DNA from: Phallusia mammillata
Lineage: Eukaryota; Chordata; Ascidiacea; Phlebobranchia; Ascidiidae
Direction of reading: 5' to 3'
NCBI GenBank assembly: GCA_003260075.1
Contig: QLIY01000534.1
Span: forward strand, 1 to 64,000
DNA: 64,000 bases
Below the pieces are notes generated by a model that was not told where the DNA came from, made no database searches, and saw nothing but the letters and a program-made list of their open reading frames with translations. This document shows positions 34,134 to 64,000 of the stretch, one piece after another. The translations under genes and the position numbers were made by a program. Positions within the stretch are counted from its first letter, which is position 1; every line of letters starts with the position of its first letter.

Positions 34134-34176
34134 ATTGTCTATTTCGATTTCAATATTTATATGTCTATTTCGATTC

Positions 34177-34309
34177 AAATAATTGATCTATTTAGAGAAT
34201 CTTCATCGATCCAACACTGATGCAATGGATCCACTTGGGTAGTCTTGACCAATTTTCTCTTGTCAGTGTTACCTTTCAGTTGAGTGCCAAGAAGAGCTTT
34301 ATTTTAATG
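34177..34309 (-). other. Possible open segment upstream of USP24, unidentified
   Basis: After an acceptor-like AATAAAG the minus strand reads ALLGTQLKGNTDKRKLVK and TTQVDPLHQCWIDEDSLN before a stop, immediately upstream of the USP24 start and not in frame with it. It could be a 5' leader or the end of another gene. No function is proposed. Confidence 0.2.
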
Positions 34310-34763
34310 GTAGAAATGTAAAATCAATGATCAAACACTTTGATATAACATTAATAGCATTGTCTAAAATAGATACAAAGTAAAAAAATTAAACAATGTT
34401 TCTGAATGCTAATAACTTCCAAAAACATATAAAACCTTCAAAATAATTTGTGAAACTTAGTTTACAAATATTAACGTGGCCATGCTTTGCAATTTTATGC
34501 CAGAAAAGAAATTGTGAATGACATATATGCATATGTGTTGTATTTAGTGGTCTAAAGTTTTTAAATGTTTATGCCTAAAAACAGCAGAAAACAATAAAAC
34601 ATGCTTAAATATACACTCTTTATCTCAATAAATGTACAAGGGTTCCATTGGGAAAACTTAATAGCAAGACCCTATATAATTGTTTTCTAGCACAACTACT
34701 GCATAATACATAAGCCACAAGTTTACAGGTTAAATGCAAATCCGCCCGCTACGCACATTGCAC

Positions 34764-34852
34764 TGCACGGTCAGTCGATCTGCTGGACATTCACCTCACA
34801 GTTACCCTTCCACACCTTGGTTCCGGGCCAAAGTCTGGAATTTAAATGCTTG
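34764..34852 (-). other. Possible small terminal exon, unidentified
   Basis: On the minus strand an acceptor TTTTCCTAG is followed by an open stretch reading KHLNSRLWPGTKVWKGNC and then EVNVQQID with a stop. Composition looks protein-like and more GC-rich than its surroundings. I do not recognise it. A parent gene would have to lie to the right, across TRIP13, so it may equally be an untranslated leader or chance. Confidence 0.25.
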
Positions 34853-34999
34853 CTAGGAAAAAACAAATAGAAAGGCGGAAAGGCGACCAACGTTTAATAG
34901 TTATTGTTTCAAACGTTATGCCCTAACTCAAGTTGAGAAAATATTGCTGCAAAATGGACTTGTGCACTATTTTATTTTAAAAACAATTGTTTTTGAATC

Positions 35000-35701
35000 G
35001 TTGTGCAAATACTCATAATCTGCGTGGTTCCTTCGAAGCTTACTCAAGCGTGAAGTGCGCGGGGATTTTGTTTGCACGAAAGGGAAGCAAAATTTATCAA
35101 ATTTTTACCGTTTTTCAAAGATATCAAATATTTGAAATAAACCAACAACAGCCGGTGATTCTGCCCTATTGGAGAGTTCGTCACATATTTAAAGGTAATG
35201 TTCTATATACGTTATGTTAAAATATACGTTATACGTTGAAAATTTAAATATTTTAGCTTGTCAAAAAAGTTCGTGTTGTAATGTAAATTGTGAACGTATT
35301 GAATTATGTGTTCATGGTTTAATTTATTTTCACCATATTTGTTCTAAAGAGTGCATGAAACGCTTGTTTATATTTTTTTCTTACTATGATTTCTTGAATT
35401 ATTAATCATATATAGTAACATTTTAGACCCAAAATTTGAACTTCTATGTTGTATGTTCTATGTTTTAACTTTGTTACACTGGCAGCAAAGTTCATAATTT
35501 TCTATCTATACTTTATATATCAAATAAAGTATTACTTTTATATTTCTTGCAAGTAATATTTTATTTACAATAGTAATGTAAAAGTAATATTTAATAATGT
35601 AGTAACAACATTTATAAATATATATACATTTATTTTTTTAAACTGTTCACCACATTTGACTAATTTTTTTTCAGGTTTACAAATTGTAAAAATCAAGCAA
35701 A
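35000..35701 (+). other. TRIP13: Probable TRIP13 5' UTR with one intron
   Basis: A donor at 35195 (TTTAAAG|GTAATG) and a strong pyrimidine-tract acceptor ending at 35674 (TTTTTTTTCAG|GTTTAC) would remove 35195-35674 and leave a 27-base leader before the ATG. If so spliced, an upstream ORF starting at 34987 would end at a TGA overlapping the TRIP13 start in another frame. The transcription start is not determined. The splice prediction is inference; transcript data would decide it. Confidence 0.45.
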
Positions 35702-37291
35702 ATGACCAGTGAAATTCATCAGCAATTAAACGGCTATAATGGTGAGTATAGGGATTCGGAAAAACGGAATTTTCACATTGAGGTTTGCCAGAGAAACAAC
35801 AGCGCCCTAAAATCTGAGGACATCAAAAGCATTGTAAAACACCATCTTAAGAGGCATCCACAATTTGTTGCTGAAACAGTTCTAAGCAGCGATCCTTCAC
35901 TGAACAAGCATGTTGAAAAACTTAGTGTTTATTCTGAAGAGGATGAGTCATTGGTAAAGTTTGAGCATATCCCATACGATGAGGACTGTTTATCTATCTA
36001 CACATATCGACTGCACAAAGATGAGCATGAGGATGAACTTCTTGATGATGAGGAGCAAGAGGAACTTCCTGCAGCGAGCCATTGGATGCTGCCATCTTAT
36101 GCATTTTCTGATTCATGGGATTCCTTATACTATGATACTAAGGTGAAAATGAATTTGATAAATTATGCTGTTACAGGCTTGTTGTTTGCCGATAAGGGAG
36201 TGAATCAGGAATTGATTTCATGGAACAGGGTGGTCTTACTCCATGGGCCACCTGGAACAGGAAAAACATCTTTGTGTCGTGCTTTGGCTCACAAAATTGC
36301 AATCAGATTGTCCAATCGATTCCCTACAGCCTCATTGTTGGAAGTTAACAGTCATAGTTTGTTTTCAAAATGGTTTTCTGAAAGTGGGAAGCTTGTCATG
36401 AAAATGTTCAGAAAGGTATGTGTTGTTAATTTTTTGATGCAAAAATTATAAACAACTCTGTGCATAGTATTTCTAGATATGTGCTGTGTTAAGTGAGCAG
36501 TGGTTTGTCTAACATTTGATTTTGTTGGTATTTTCTATTCTTTACTAACTTATAGAAATTGTACTTAAGTAACCACATGATTGTCATTTTACTAATAACA
36601 TCACACTTTTTTGCAGAACACACTGGTATTGTAAATGTGTTTTTGTGCTTTAAGTTTGGTTAATAAATTAGAAGTTTATTTATGACATATTTTTTTGAAG
36701 GTTGAGGAGTTGGTTGAAAATGAGTCTCACTTGGTTTGTCTTCTGATTGATGAGGTGGAGAGTTTGACAGCAGCTCGAGCCTCTGTTGCAGGTGGTACTG
36801 AACCGTCAGATGCCATAAGAGTTGTAAATGCTTTGCTTACACAAATTGATAAATTGAAGCGCTACAAAAACATTCTCATCCTTACCACCTCAAATGTCAC
36901 TGAAAAAATTGATGTGGCATTTGTGGACAGAGCAGATATCAAATTTTATATTGGTCTGCCTTCAGCATTTGCAATTTATGGTATGTATCGTTCCTGTGTA
37001 AATGAGTTGATAAGGGTTGGAATAGTTTATCCAAAGGAGCCCTTGCACCCAAACCCGGCGGACCTTTCTTCAACAGACAAAATCTGCCAAAACAGTATTT
37101 TGTTGTTGGAAATTTCTAAAGCAAGTGATGGTTTGAGTGGCAGGACCATTAGAAAATTGCCTTTCCTTGCCCACTCTTACTTTCTGCACAACAAAACACA
37201 TGTAACTTTCCGGGTGTTTGCTGATGCTTTGTCTAAGGCAGCTGCCCAGCAGTTTAGGGAAAGAGCAAACTTAGGTAAACAAGAAACTTAG
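35702..37291 (+). CDS. TRIP13: TRIP13/Pch2 AAA+ ATPase
   Basis: ATP-driven remodeller of HORMA-domain proteins (Mad2, HORMADs) in the spindle checkpoint and meiosis. The two coding exons are 35702-36415 and 36701-37291 (stop TAG), joined in phase 0 through a 285-base intron (AAAG|GTATG ... TTTTTTGAAG|G). The product is 434 residues, matching the family (human 432). Walker A GPPGTGKT lies at residues 182-189 and Walker B LLIDE ends at Glu256. A sensor-1 TTSN follows and the DRAD segment fits the arginine-finger region. The N-terminal half has the TRIP13 segment LPAASHWMLPSYAF then WDSLYYD. The gene is divergent from USP24, 1.6 kb apart. Only one copy is seen and it contains no G run. Confidence 0.96.
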
Positions 37292-37795
37292 TCCAACTTT
37301 TAGACAATATCTTTTATTGACCCGTTCTCACTGCCTTTTGTATTTACAAATCTATATTTTATGCAAATGTGGCTTGTCAGTTGTTGATTTTATTTTCGGA
37401 TTGTTTTTGCATCAAATGTATCAGATTTATAACTTTGTTTTATTGTACAGTTATGTTAGTACTTTGTTTTTGTTGTGAGCTATCAAAATGCATTCCCCAC
37501 TTGCTGGAAACCTTGCTCCCTGAAAGTATTTCCCTTTTGCATTATCGTTTTTGGACAGATCACCAAACCAACAAATATTGCTTAAACATTACGCAATGTA
37601 ATAACTAATAACACAAAAAATCTCCATAGTTTGTTTTCACAACAATTCATAAGCTGGAGACAGTAAACACTGTTTCAACCTATACAGTCTCATATTGGCT
37701 TGATGCTTAATTCATAACATTATTTGAGCTATCAAGTAACACATATTGGTTTAAAAAAAGTTGCCAGTGCTCTGTTGCCACCCAGCAGCCACTAA

Positions 37796-37801
37796 AATAA
37801 A
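37796..37801 (+). terminator. Candidate TRIP13 polyadenylation signal
   Basis: First AATAAA I see downstream of the TRIP13 stop, about 500 bases away. No transcript evidence is available, so nearer non-canonical signals cannot be excluded. Confidence 0.3.
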
Positions 37802-40800
37802 CGCTCGGCAAATTGCTTAACCATTAGATGGCAGAGCAGAGTAATGAGATACTTGACTATTCAAAACAGGTATGTTTGGTGTTAGTTGTAACTTTGTAAA
37901 ATTATTTACATGCAAATTGGGTTTCTGGTTTCTGCCATCGATACACAGCAAAGCATAACAACTGCTCCGAAATGTATACTGGATGTCCTAGGTTCCCGCT
38001 TATTTTTCGTTCATGGTGGCCTTAAGAACGCTTTATGGTTTGTGAGTCAGCGCACTGGTGCCTGTTTGTTTAACAGGCTCACATTTTGTGGCATTCTTTA
38101 ACAGAGGCCTTATTTGGTATTGTTGTACCTTTTAGGTTATGTAACTTGTAAAAAACACTCCACCCCTAACCGTACAACAAGAAAGTTGGCAACCCTGAAG
38201 GTTTAGGTCGTCTTGGTTCCAGTTTATAGTAAAGCGTCGCCGGTTAAAGTCGCATTTTTGACTTTGCTACGACGCAAACAGTCTTTGAAGTACCCGCTAC
38301 TGGTTCCCATCTTTTAGCCTGATCCTGTTTTTTTGCTGTGACGAGTGAAAAACCGTTTTTGTTTGCATTAGGGATTCGGCCTTCTTAAGCTGATGACCGT
38401 CGTGCTGGTCACTTGAGCACAAAGCGGTCCAGTAAAGGGCGATTTCGACCTTTGCACTGACCCCACCGGTCTGATAGCAGACAGATAAGTTTGGGGTAAC
38501 TGAAGGCCATGTCATTTTTTTGTAAAATTCTTGCCGTTTACCGGTGTCTACAAGCTGTCTGTGTAGAGCAAAAAAGTCGTAAATTTTACACTTTACAATA
38601 TAGGCATAGTTTTCAGAACACTATTACTACATTTCACCGAAATAAGCTCTTCGAGACAACTTTACGGTTTAAAAGTGACCCTGCATTCAGAGCTGCGGTT
38701 TAAAGGGGGGGGGGCAGCTGTCTGTGTTGAGCAAAAAAGTCGTAAATTTTACACTTTACAATATAGACACAGTTTTGAGAACACTATTATTACTACATTT
38801 CACCGAAATAAGCTCTTCGAGGCAACTTTACGGTTTAAAAGTGACCCTGCATTCAGAGCTGCGGTTTAAATGGTCTTGTCTGGAGGGTCAGTTATCAAAA
38901 AGGTCAACATTTTAGCAAAGTTCGGACGTTTTGTAACATCACAAACAAAACGGTTGGACGGAAACCAGACAAACACAACTAACAACTTTTGACTCTCTGA
39001 AAAGTTCAGACACCGGGCATAAAATTTGCGACGACTAGCATCGAATTTGGCATTTCAATGTGGCCTAATATCTTGGCTGACCCTAATTTTGGCCGAGGTC
39101 ATTTGCTGGTCATCGAAGAACGGTCTTTTTTACACTCTGACGAAAATAGATTGTGTCGGCCATTAAATGAGTCGGATTTTGCACAACCAACATTTAAGGC
39201 ATTGTTTTCCATTTTTCGTGAAGAGTTGGTCACACTGCTCTGTTAGTAGGCTATGGATATTATTTGCTCAGTGTATTTCTGGCCACAACCCTTACTTTTC
39301 CGTTGATCTACGACTGATCATAAGGAAAATTGCGATACTTTGTTCAAAATACTCAAGCTATTTTAACCTTTATTTGTGTCCAGCATAACAAATCGCAGAA
39401 TTGCATATTTTTTGCTCAATTCTCATAAAAATTAAGAGTTTCATGACTCATTTGAGAAAAAAAAGATAATTATCTTTCATAATGTCACCTTCAACATGAA
39501 GGCAGAGCAATGTATTTTAAATTGAACCCTGGTCATAAACAGTGCCGAACTATCTTGGCTGTTTACATGTGGAAAGTGACAACCAATGTCCAGCAAGTTT
39601 AGTGTTTTGACTCTACGTCACTTTTGTGCGTCACTAACTTTTGCACCTGCGATGTAGCGCCTATCAGCAGCACCGTGCTATGTTAACATGTTAATTGTGG
39701 TGCCCCGGGTTAGTTTGTTGCTGGTTGTCGCTGTGGCCAACATCGGTTTATATTGAAAACATGGATTTAGGTAGCCTATATGTAAATAATCACAATCCGG
39801 CCCACTAGGTTTTCATTGGACACGTGCAAGCCGCGGCGATTCCAGTCTTACACAATAAACATTACAGAACAGCTGGAATTTCGTTTGGTTATTTAATGTT
39901 GTGCATTGTAAAAGCGGTGCCTTGCCTTTTGAGCAACCCCGACACAGGGTCAATGCGGTTTTCTGCAGGCTTTTTGAGGTAACCATCCCGAATTAAAGGA
40001 TGCTGTAACATGACGCCATTATATATGGTTTTGATATTTTTGATTGTGATTGCCATATTTGACACTCAGTTTTTGTGTGCATCAGACCGTGACATTTGGG
40101 TGGGCCGATATAACTGTGACACAATGTGTATGATGAGTCCTGTTTGTTATGTTATTTTAAACGGTTGCAAAAGTGGTTAAACTTTCTTTTGAATTCAAAT
40201 TACGCAACTAATGACTTCTGTGTAGGCTACACAACAAAAAAGGACCTATAACAAACCGTTAGTAAAACAATTAAGTCCAACGTTATAAAAACAATCATTT
40301 TAAAGAAGGTAGGCGTAGACAGTACGTTTTTTTGCAAATAAGTCTTGCCAGAAACAAAATTTTACAGCACTTGACCAAGAACAATGTGAAGCATTTGCTT
40401 TTCAGTAAACCAAAACATCAACATCAGAAAAAACGCTTAACGTGCACTCGACCAGCTCGCTTTAAACTTGGACAATCTTTCCAGAAACCTGATCCTGGGT
40501 AGTTTGCTTTGGCAACAATTTGGGCTTGACCAAAACAACTGGGCACCGGTCAGCTGCCCAAAGCGTAACACAAACCTCTATGGCTGTCTTTGATCCTGGG
40601 AAACCCTGGCAAGTTTGGCTAGCCGCTCATTACAGGCGCCTGGGTTGGGTTATGGTTTTCTTTACCTGCTGTCCACTGATCTTCTCGAGTAACGTTTTCA
40701 ATTATACCAACAGTCGTTAGCCCGTGGGAACGAAGTTAAAACTTGTCTTTAGCCTTCCCTAAAAGGCGAACTTGCGTCTGATGTTCAAAATGCTATTTGT

Positions 40801-41990
40801 GTCCTATAAATATTACATCTATTTCATCGATGTTTATTTTATTACTTCTGTGTCTAAATATGCTAGGGAAACCATGTATAGAGGTGCACAAGCCAAGTTT
40901 CAAAAGGTAAACGAATGCAAATATAGCCCAGAAACGGATAATCGGTTGTAGGCTACTTAACTGAAAGAACTTTATGAATTTTGCTTGTCTGTGCAGAAAC
41001 GTTACAATGTGCTTAAAACTATCACCACATTATCTATTCATTCAACCCTGAAAGGTTTGAAGGATTGACTGCCAACAATTGAATTATTTTCACGAGTATT
41101 GACAACAACAGATTACACAATTTATTATGTTTGATGTGGAGTCCTGGTGCGGTTTCACAGGTCGCTGCTCTATCCAGTCGTGCATGTCCTTGTTGTTATT
41201 TGAGCGGGAAAACACACAACAGCTGATTATGCGGTTAATAAGATGCGTTTAGTTGTGTTTGGTTTGGTCCGTGATAATATGGCGTTGATTGACTGTGAAA
41301 AACCTTGCAAATACTAAACGAAGTGAAATGTACCTTTGGTAAGTAAACTAGACTCGAATTATTATTTTTTGTTTGTTTTGTAAGCGTAACTGGATTAATT
41401 GTCCTTCTAGAAAATATTGTCGCTATCAGCTGTTTATAAATTATTTTTGACTGCAAATGGGACCTAGTATAGCCCAAACCTGACCCCCAAACGAAAGTAC
41501 AAGCCCAAAATCATCGCCTAAAACTAAAATAATGTCCAAATTGGAACTGAAATCTTAAGTGTACCAAGAAAATAATATAAATTGGCTGACATATATGCTT
41601 TAGTAAAGATTTACGGAATGTGCAACATATCCACACCCCTAATTTCACATGTATTAATAAACGGCATGTAAAGTCCATCAGACTACAATCCATTCTGCAA
41701 TATCGCGAAATGTAATGATCATGCGTCAAGCAAGTATATCCTTGCCATTAAAATATTTACTATTATATAATTCCTCATGACTCTGATCTTTTAAAAAGCC
41801 ACAACACTTTTAAACCTGAGATGATACCTTCCAATTTTGGATACAGGATGATATAGGTTGCTCTAATCCGCACCCAATTGGTCTTAATGGCACAATTTAT
41901 GGATTATCCTTAGGTGTGAGTCACCCACTTGCTTTCCACATAGTAAAATCACATATAGAACAATCACTTTATATTAGTCACCGATTTTAA

Positions 41991-42087
<97 letters not shown>
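41991..42087. other. Long G run (97 bases), probable gap
   Basis: Longest G tract of the window, in the TRIP13-GATA intergenic region. No flank repeat is evident, so it may be a gap with positive estimated size. Confidence 0.85.
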
Positions 42088-42089
<2 letters not shown>

Positions 42090-42369
42090 TTGCAGAAAAT
42101 GTATTTATTAAAGCAGAAGCATAAGAAACACCTTGGTATAAAAACTTAACTAGACTCTGACATTAGACTTTTTAAAGTAGTTTTGCTGTAACACAAGGGC
42201 TTCACAGCACACTAAATGTGACCATTTCTTCCACGGTAATGTTCGACAAAAGCCGCTGCAAAATGTAATTTTTTGAAATCAGGCTTGATTTTCAACAAAG
42301 CACTTTTTAACTGTAATCTCGCTTAGGTATACAACTTTTTTATTGCACACAATATTCAATGTCATGCTT

Positions 42370-42375
42370 TTTATT
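42370..42375 (-). terminator. Candidate GATA polyadenylation signal
   Basis: AATAAA on the minus strand about 940 bases after the GATA stop codon, a count that includes one 64-base G run. A similar hexamer lies close by near 42338. Transcript ends are unknown. Confidence 0.25.
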
Positions 42376-42995
42376 CGGACGCTAGAACGTTTTAATTCAA
42401 TAACAAAATTCTTCATGTTGCTTTTTTACGTATGACCAGTAAATACACATGTTTACTTGTAAACTATGAGGGCGTGGTCAAGTTTGCCGATTTTGTGTTT
42501 GTTAAATTCCCCAAAACCTTAAACCACACCGTTGACGCTTGGGAAATAAATAAGCATTTAAAAAAAGCAAGCAATTTTAGTACGACGAGTATTAACACAC
42601 ATACACAACGACCGAAAACGCTATCACATTGGCTAATTCGTTTTTTTTCTTTACACATAACATTTCTAAAACAAGATTGTCTATAGCATTTACGTTTTAG
42701 GTCTCTTATTGCAAATATATTTGCGGCCTGACTGTAAAAGTCTTCTGTTTTTCGGGAGGTATTATTAACAGGTCATCTGTTATAACACAGTTGACAACGT
42801 TTGAACTCAACAACAATAGAAAAACGGCGACGAGAATAAAAAAACAGCTAATAAAATACGGAGGCGACGATAAAATGATGATGATGAAAAATGGCGCGAG
42901 TGCTGGACACGAGCACACAGTACGTTAGTAATGACATAATAATAAAACAACTTTGGAACGGGTGTTTTGCGCTCTAAAACATATGTGCGCAGCAC

Positions 42996-42999
<4 letters not shown>

Positions 43000-43063
<64 letters not shown>
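43000..43063. other. Long G run (64 bases), probable gap
   Basis: Lies in the GATA 3' flanking region. No flank repeat is evident. Confidence 0.85.
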
Positions 43064-43064
<1 letters not shown>

Positions 43065-43311
43065 ACGTCCTAGAGCGCTCGGTACGTTCAGGACCGCGCG
43101 GTACGAAATGCGCTGAAATACATAATGCGAACGGGTACGACGCCACCATTTACAAGGCGAAAAACACAGTAAAAGCGAGCTGTTGCGTCAACATTTATGA
43201 CGTCACTAGCACATGACGTATGTCCGACGTCAGCAGTGCGTGACAGACTTGATAGTTGTGTGTCTAATTAGCAATAGCACTTGGCAAACGACGGGCGTAA
43301 TTCATGCGCCT

Positions 43312-60575
<17,264 letters not shown>

Positions 60576-63500
60576 TTTGCAAAGGCTGGTTTAGAGTCAG
60601 GCGTTAAACAGCACTATTAAAGTTTGCTCAAAATAATGTTTTATGCACATATGATCACAAAAATTAGTTACTGGCAAAAAAAAGATTAGTTACTGGCAAA
60701 ACGCATATTGCGTGATTGTAAGCAATCGTCTGGCGGCTTACCAGCGGAAAATGGCAATATCTTTGACAAACAATGTTTGCAAACCTGTTTTCGGATTATA
60801 TGCAACAAATTTAATTAGATGTACACTACGAAATCGTTGCTACTAATACCAAATGCGTGTTTTTTGTTTCTCTATAGTAGCGGCAATTGTTTCACGACAT
60901 TAGCATCATTTTGCATCAACAATACGGCCGATAACATTTCTACTCTCATTAGCTAAACATATGCGGTACAATTGCACTGTAAATCAAGTCTCCCTTCGCG
61001 GACTGTTAACCTGTTGCAAAATGAACGACAAATCATTCCAACAACTTGCGCGAAAAAACGATTTCCTAAACTTCAGTACACATACTCCTTCCAACTCAAA
61101 AACATCAATTTAGTTTAAAACATAAACTACTTGAGCTCTTTTTACCTCAACCAATGCACTTTGCCCTGCCTGGTCGCTTCAATGCATCGCGTTTAACTTA
61201 CATACGTTGAAAGCCCGACCGCCCTTTTGTCCATGCCTCATTTCCTGCGCCACTTCTTCTAATTGACTGCGATTGGATGCAACAGCGTTCCATGGCGTCT
61301 AGGCCTTTTTTTGCGCGCCAAGGCCGACAGGACATCAACGCCAAAATCCTATTTTTAATGCCAGTTTTTTATCAAGGCTTAGGAAGTCATTGTTTTTTTC
61401 TTGTATTTTTTTCAAGGCTGTCGCCCTAGTGTTTTTGACTCGGATTTTTGATAAGTCCACTTGAGTGATAATACCCATCGATTCGCCTAAACGAAGCTGC
61501 GACGTGACGTATCTCTGAGCAAAACTGATAGGAATCTGACAACATGGACCAAGCGTACATAAAACACGGCCACAAAAAACGATTGTTTCTATTTCCAAAA
61601 GCTGCATTTTTGTCTCAACCAGGTCAGCGCTTTACGGTCTATCATTTTCGTGCCTTATCACTTCCTTTGTAGCGCTCAGGAAATATGCGAACGGACATAT
61701 GAAGTCACTAGTAGCGATAAAATCTGGTTTTGCGGTAAAGTCTCCCTTGTCTTTCCCGATCATCACAGATTTAGAATGTCCCTAGCGGGTTAAGTTTCGT
61801 GCTTGGCGATGCGGAGTATATTTTGATGCATAAATTTACATGCAAAGATATAATTTATTAGCAGCTTTTATTGACCCAACTAGCCTAGAATTTTTGGCTT
61901 TTTGTGTAACGTTTAAGCAGTAGCCTTTCACATGCTTCAGCAAAAATCAGCACAATTGAACACCGTTGTTCAACTCGACTCGTTTTTAACAGTATGGATC
62001 GTAATTTTTAACAGTAAAACTTCCCATTTCCACTGCTTTTTTGAGCCAAAAATTGGATATTTTTTATTGGATGACAACAAAATTTACCCTTTTCAGTCTT
62101 TTTTAGTTACCCTTTGGTTAGTCACCCTTTTAAGGCATTTTTTAACATCCGACAACCACAAACTTTTTTGCATGCAGCAAAAGATCTAGTACTTTATAAG
62201 TGCGTATACGAGCGATGCTTATTTCTGAGTGCAAGTCACAATTGTCTTGTTTCAAAAGCATAAGAAATATCAAAATATTGCCACTTCAACTATTATTATG
62301 TTGACCTGTTTGCAAGCCTCTGAAAACCGTTTTTCTTTTTCCTAATTAAATGATTGGTTTGACACTGATTACCTTAATAAATACCTACTTGGAAAGCGTC
62401 ATGCGCAAGATATTAGTGCTTCTGCTTTAGAGATTGCCACACTTTTCTGTGGTGTCCCGCTTTCAAGAATATGTACTAGTTTAATGCAGTGATTTGTTAA
62501 GTTTTCTTACACTACAGACATATACTCTTCTTTCGCCAATGACCTCAATCAAAGGAATTTAGAGGATTTTTGTCTATATTTGCGTATTAGAGTAGGCTTT
62601 GTATTGCCAAGTTTGTATCACGCCGAAAAAGGGTTTTGAATTGATAAAGTATGCAAATAAGCCCCTTAAAATGCGCGTTTACTTGCTAAATAAGCAATTA
62701 CAACTGTGGAAAATCTAGAAAGAGTGGTTGCCTCCTCGTGGGACATTTAACGAGATTTCACGGATAATTATTAGCAATTATATCAGATATACTAGTGTCA
62801 TAGCAGTTTGAGTTCTATATACTATTTTAAAGTTTAATTTTAGCCAAAATAACTTTGAATCATACAAAATGCCTACAGGACACAGCCTTATTCGCATGTG
62901 TGTCTGGGGAGCAGAAAGAATCCACATTTGTTGCGCGCCGGACGCAAATGATACTAATGCGCTTCCGACATCGGCCTGAACCTTAGGAGGTCCTAATACA
63001 TAAAGCACGCACTCTAAACGACACGGAATTATTGCTGTCATTGATACAAGGGCCTTGGCTTAGCCCGTGCCACCATGGAAAATTCGAATCCTCCTTGAGG
63101 ACTCTTCGCCTGATTACCGCCGTCTTTTGCGCGTCTTCAGCGAGGCGTGGCGCACGACAGAATCGTCAGTCTTGCATGATGACGCAAGCCGGACAAAACC
63201 TCAAACATATGCGCATTTATTCGGTGCCATGCTTTTCCTTCTGTCGCCGAGGGCCGCTGACATATGCTTGCCTGGGCGATAGGTATCGGACAAAATGCAT
63301 TAGGCTCGTATCTTGGATAGGGATCGGGAATCTTTTAGCGACTCGAAATCCGACCAAAGCTCACCAAGGCGCTGACATTGCTTTTAATTATTTATTCGTG
63401 ATTTGTCGGGCAGCGATGTATTTTGTTTTCGTGCAAGTTTCGTTCAGTGGGGAGAGAGTACCCAGGTTTTTGAATTCACCTTACGAATTGGGATCGCCCA

Positions 63501-64000
63501 GACTTCGCCAGGGAATCAGCGTTCCGGAGGTTTATCTTAGGATACTTGAGAAATGGGCAAAACTATTTAAATATCACACAACTGCAGGCTTAAACAAAAA
63601 AATACCTTTTTGAATTTCGTATTACCGCTACACTGTAAGTGGTTTGGCAACATTTAAAAAAAATGTTGTGGCATTACAGTTACTTTCGGAACTGATAATT
63701 ACTGCAACGGAACAAGGCGTATTGTACATAACTTGTGAGTGTACTGTTTTTGAAATACACATTTCAAGACATGAAAACATCATGCATTTATATTACCGCA
63801 AACACAGCGAATTATTGGTAAATTTTCCCATGAAAGAAGCTCAAAATTCCGTTTCAACCAACGCGAAGGGCTAAACACCAGTCTGTTCCTGTCAAAGCTC
63901 TCACAAATCCCACATACACGCATCAGGCCGACCGCTATAGCAGGGATCACGTCTATCTCTTGTTATGATAACGCAAAATCTACTTCGTCACTGGGCATTT
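60576..64000. promoter_or_regulatory. Upstream region of the GATA gene
   Basis: Should contain the GATA promoter and 5' UTR, but no core promoter motif is clear. No G run occurs here, so it reads as one contig. The longest open frame is 63032-63613 on the plus strand (193 codons) in a GC-richer stretch; it lacks recognisable motifs and splice context and is probably not a gene. Confidence 0.4.

Larger units (their letters stand above)
34134..34999. promoter_or_regulatory. Divergent USP24/TRIP13 intergenic region
   Basis: About 0.9 kb between the USP24 start codon and the probable TRIP13 leader. It must contain promoters for both directions, but I see no clear TATA box or other defined element. 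Two short minus-strand open stretches with acceptor-like upstream sequence lie inside (34764-34852 and about 34177-34309) and are listed separately. Confidence 0.5.
37292..43311. other. TRIP13-GATA intergenic region (6 kb)
   Basis: Contains the 3' untranslated regions of both convergent genes. I see no convincing coding exon. A haplotype join at 38705-38714 repeats about 160 bases (compare 38550-38700 with 38715-38870). A 97-base G run lies at 41991-42087 and a 64-base run at 43000-43063, neither with an obvious flank repeat. Confidence 0.6.

Noticed and set aside
63032..63613. 193-codon ORF as a gene
   Set aside because: No recognisable domain, no splice context and an atypical composition; a chance frame in a GC-richer stretch is more likely.

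Overview
This window is eukaryotic, AT-rich and intron-dense. It most likely comes from a tunicate of the Ciona type, but that is inference from compact introns, protein similarity and very high allelic divergence; no species-diagnostic sequence was recognised. Three protein-coding genes can be read. Positions 110-34133 on the minus strand hold most of an orthologue of the giant deubiquitinase USP24. I placed 39 exons whose splice sites and phases agree, running from the N-terminal UBA domain to the catalytic His box. The last part of the gene continues off the left edge. Positions 35702-37291 on the plus strand hold a two-exon TRIP13/Pch2 AAA+ ATPase, divergent from USP24. Positions 43312-60575 on the minus strand hold a four-exon GATA1/2/3-class transcription factor with a large first coding exon, one exon per zinc finger and long introns.

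Layout: 1-34 kb is USP24, whose introns carry many short non-autonomous DNA transposons (hAT-like with 8-bp target duplications, and pogo/Tigger-like) and a tRNA-derived SINE family. 34.1-35.7 kb is the divergent USP24/TRIP13 promoter region. 37.3-43.3 kb is intergenic. 43.3-60.6 kb is the GATA gene. 60.6-64 kb is upstream GATA sequence with no recognised gene.

The dominant structural signal is not biological. Nearly 50 homopolymer G runs (and one C run) sit at contig joins. Most are about 10 bases, and the sequence on one side reappears on the other. Eight are 33-97 bases. They behave like assembly gaps written as G instead of N, joining overlapping pieces of two divergent haplotypes. As a result several USP24 exons appear twice, and the codon differences I could find between copies are synonymous, as expected of alleles. 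The exon part encoding the USP24 catalytic cysteine is lost in one such join. A real 461-base N gap lies at 24068-24528.

Functionally the genes are not an obvious pathway: USP24 removes ubiquitin, TRIP13 remodels HORMA-domain proteins in checkpoints and meiosis, and GATA1/2/3 factors control blood and ectodermal programmes. I found no new biological system. The most useful observations are the haplotype joins, an allele-specific GC/GT splice donor, a SINE presence/absence polymorphism, and well-delimited transposon families.
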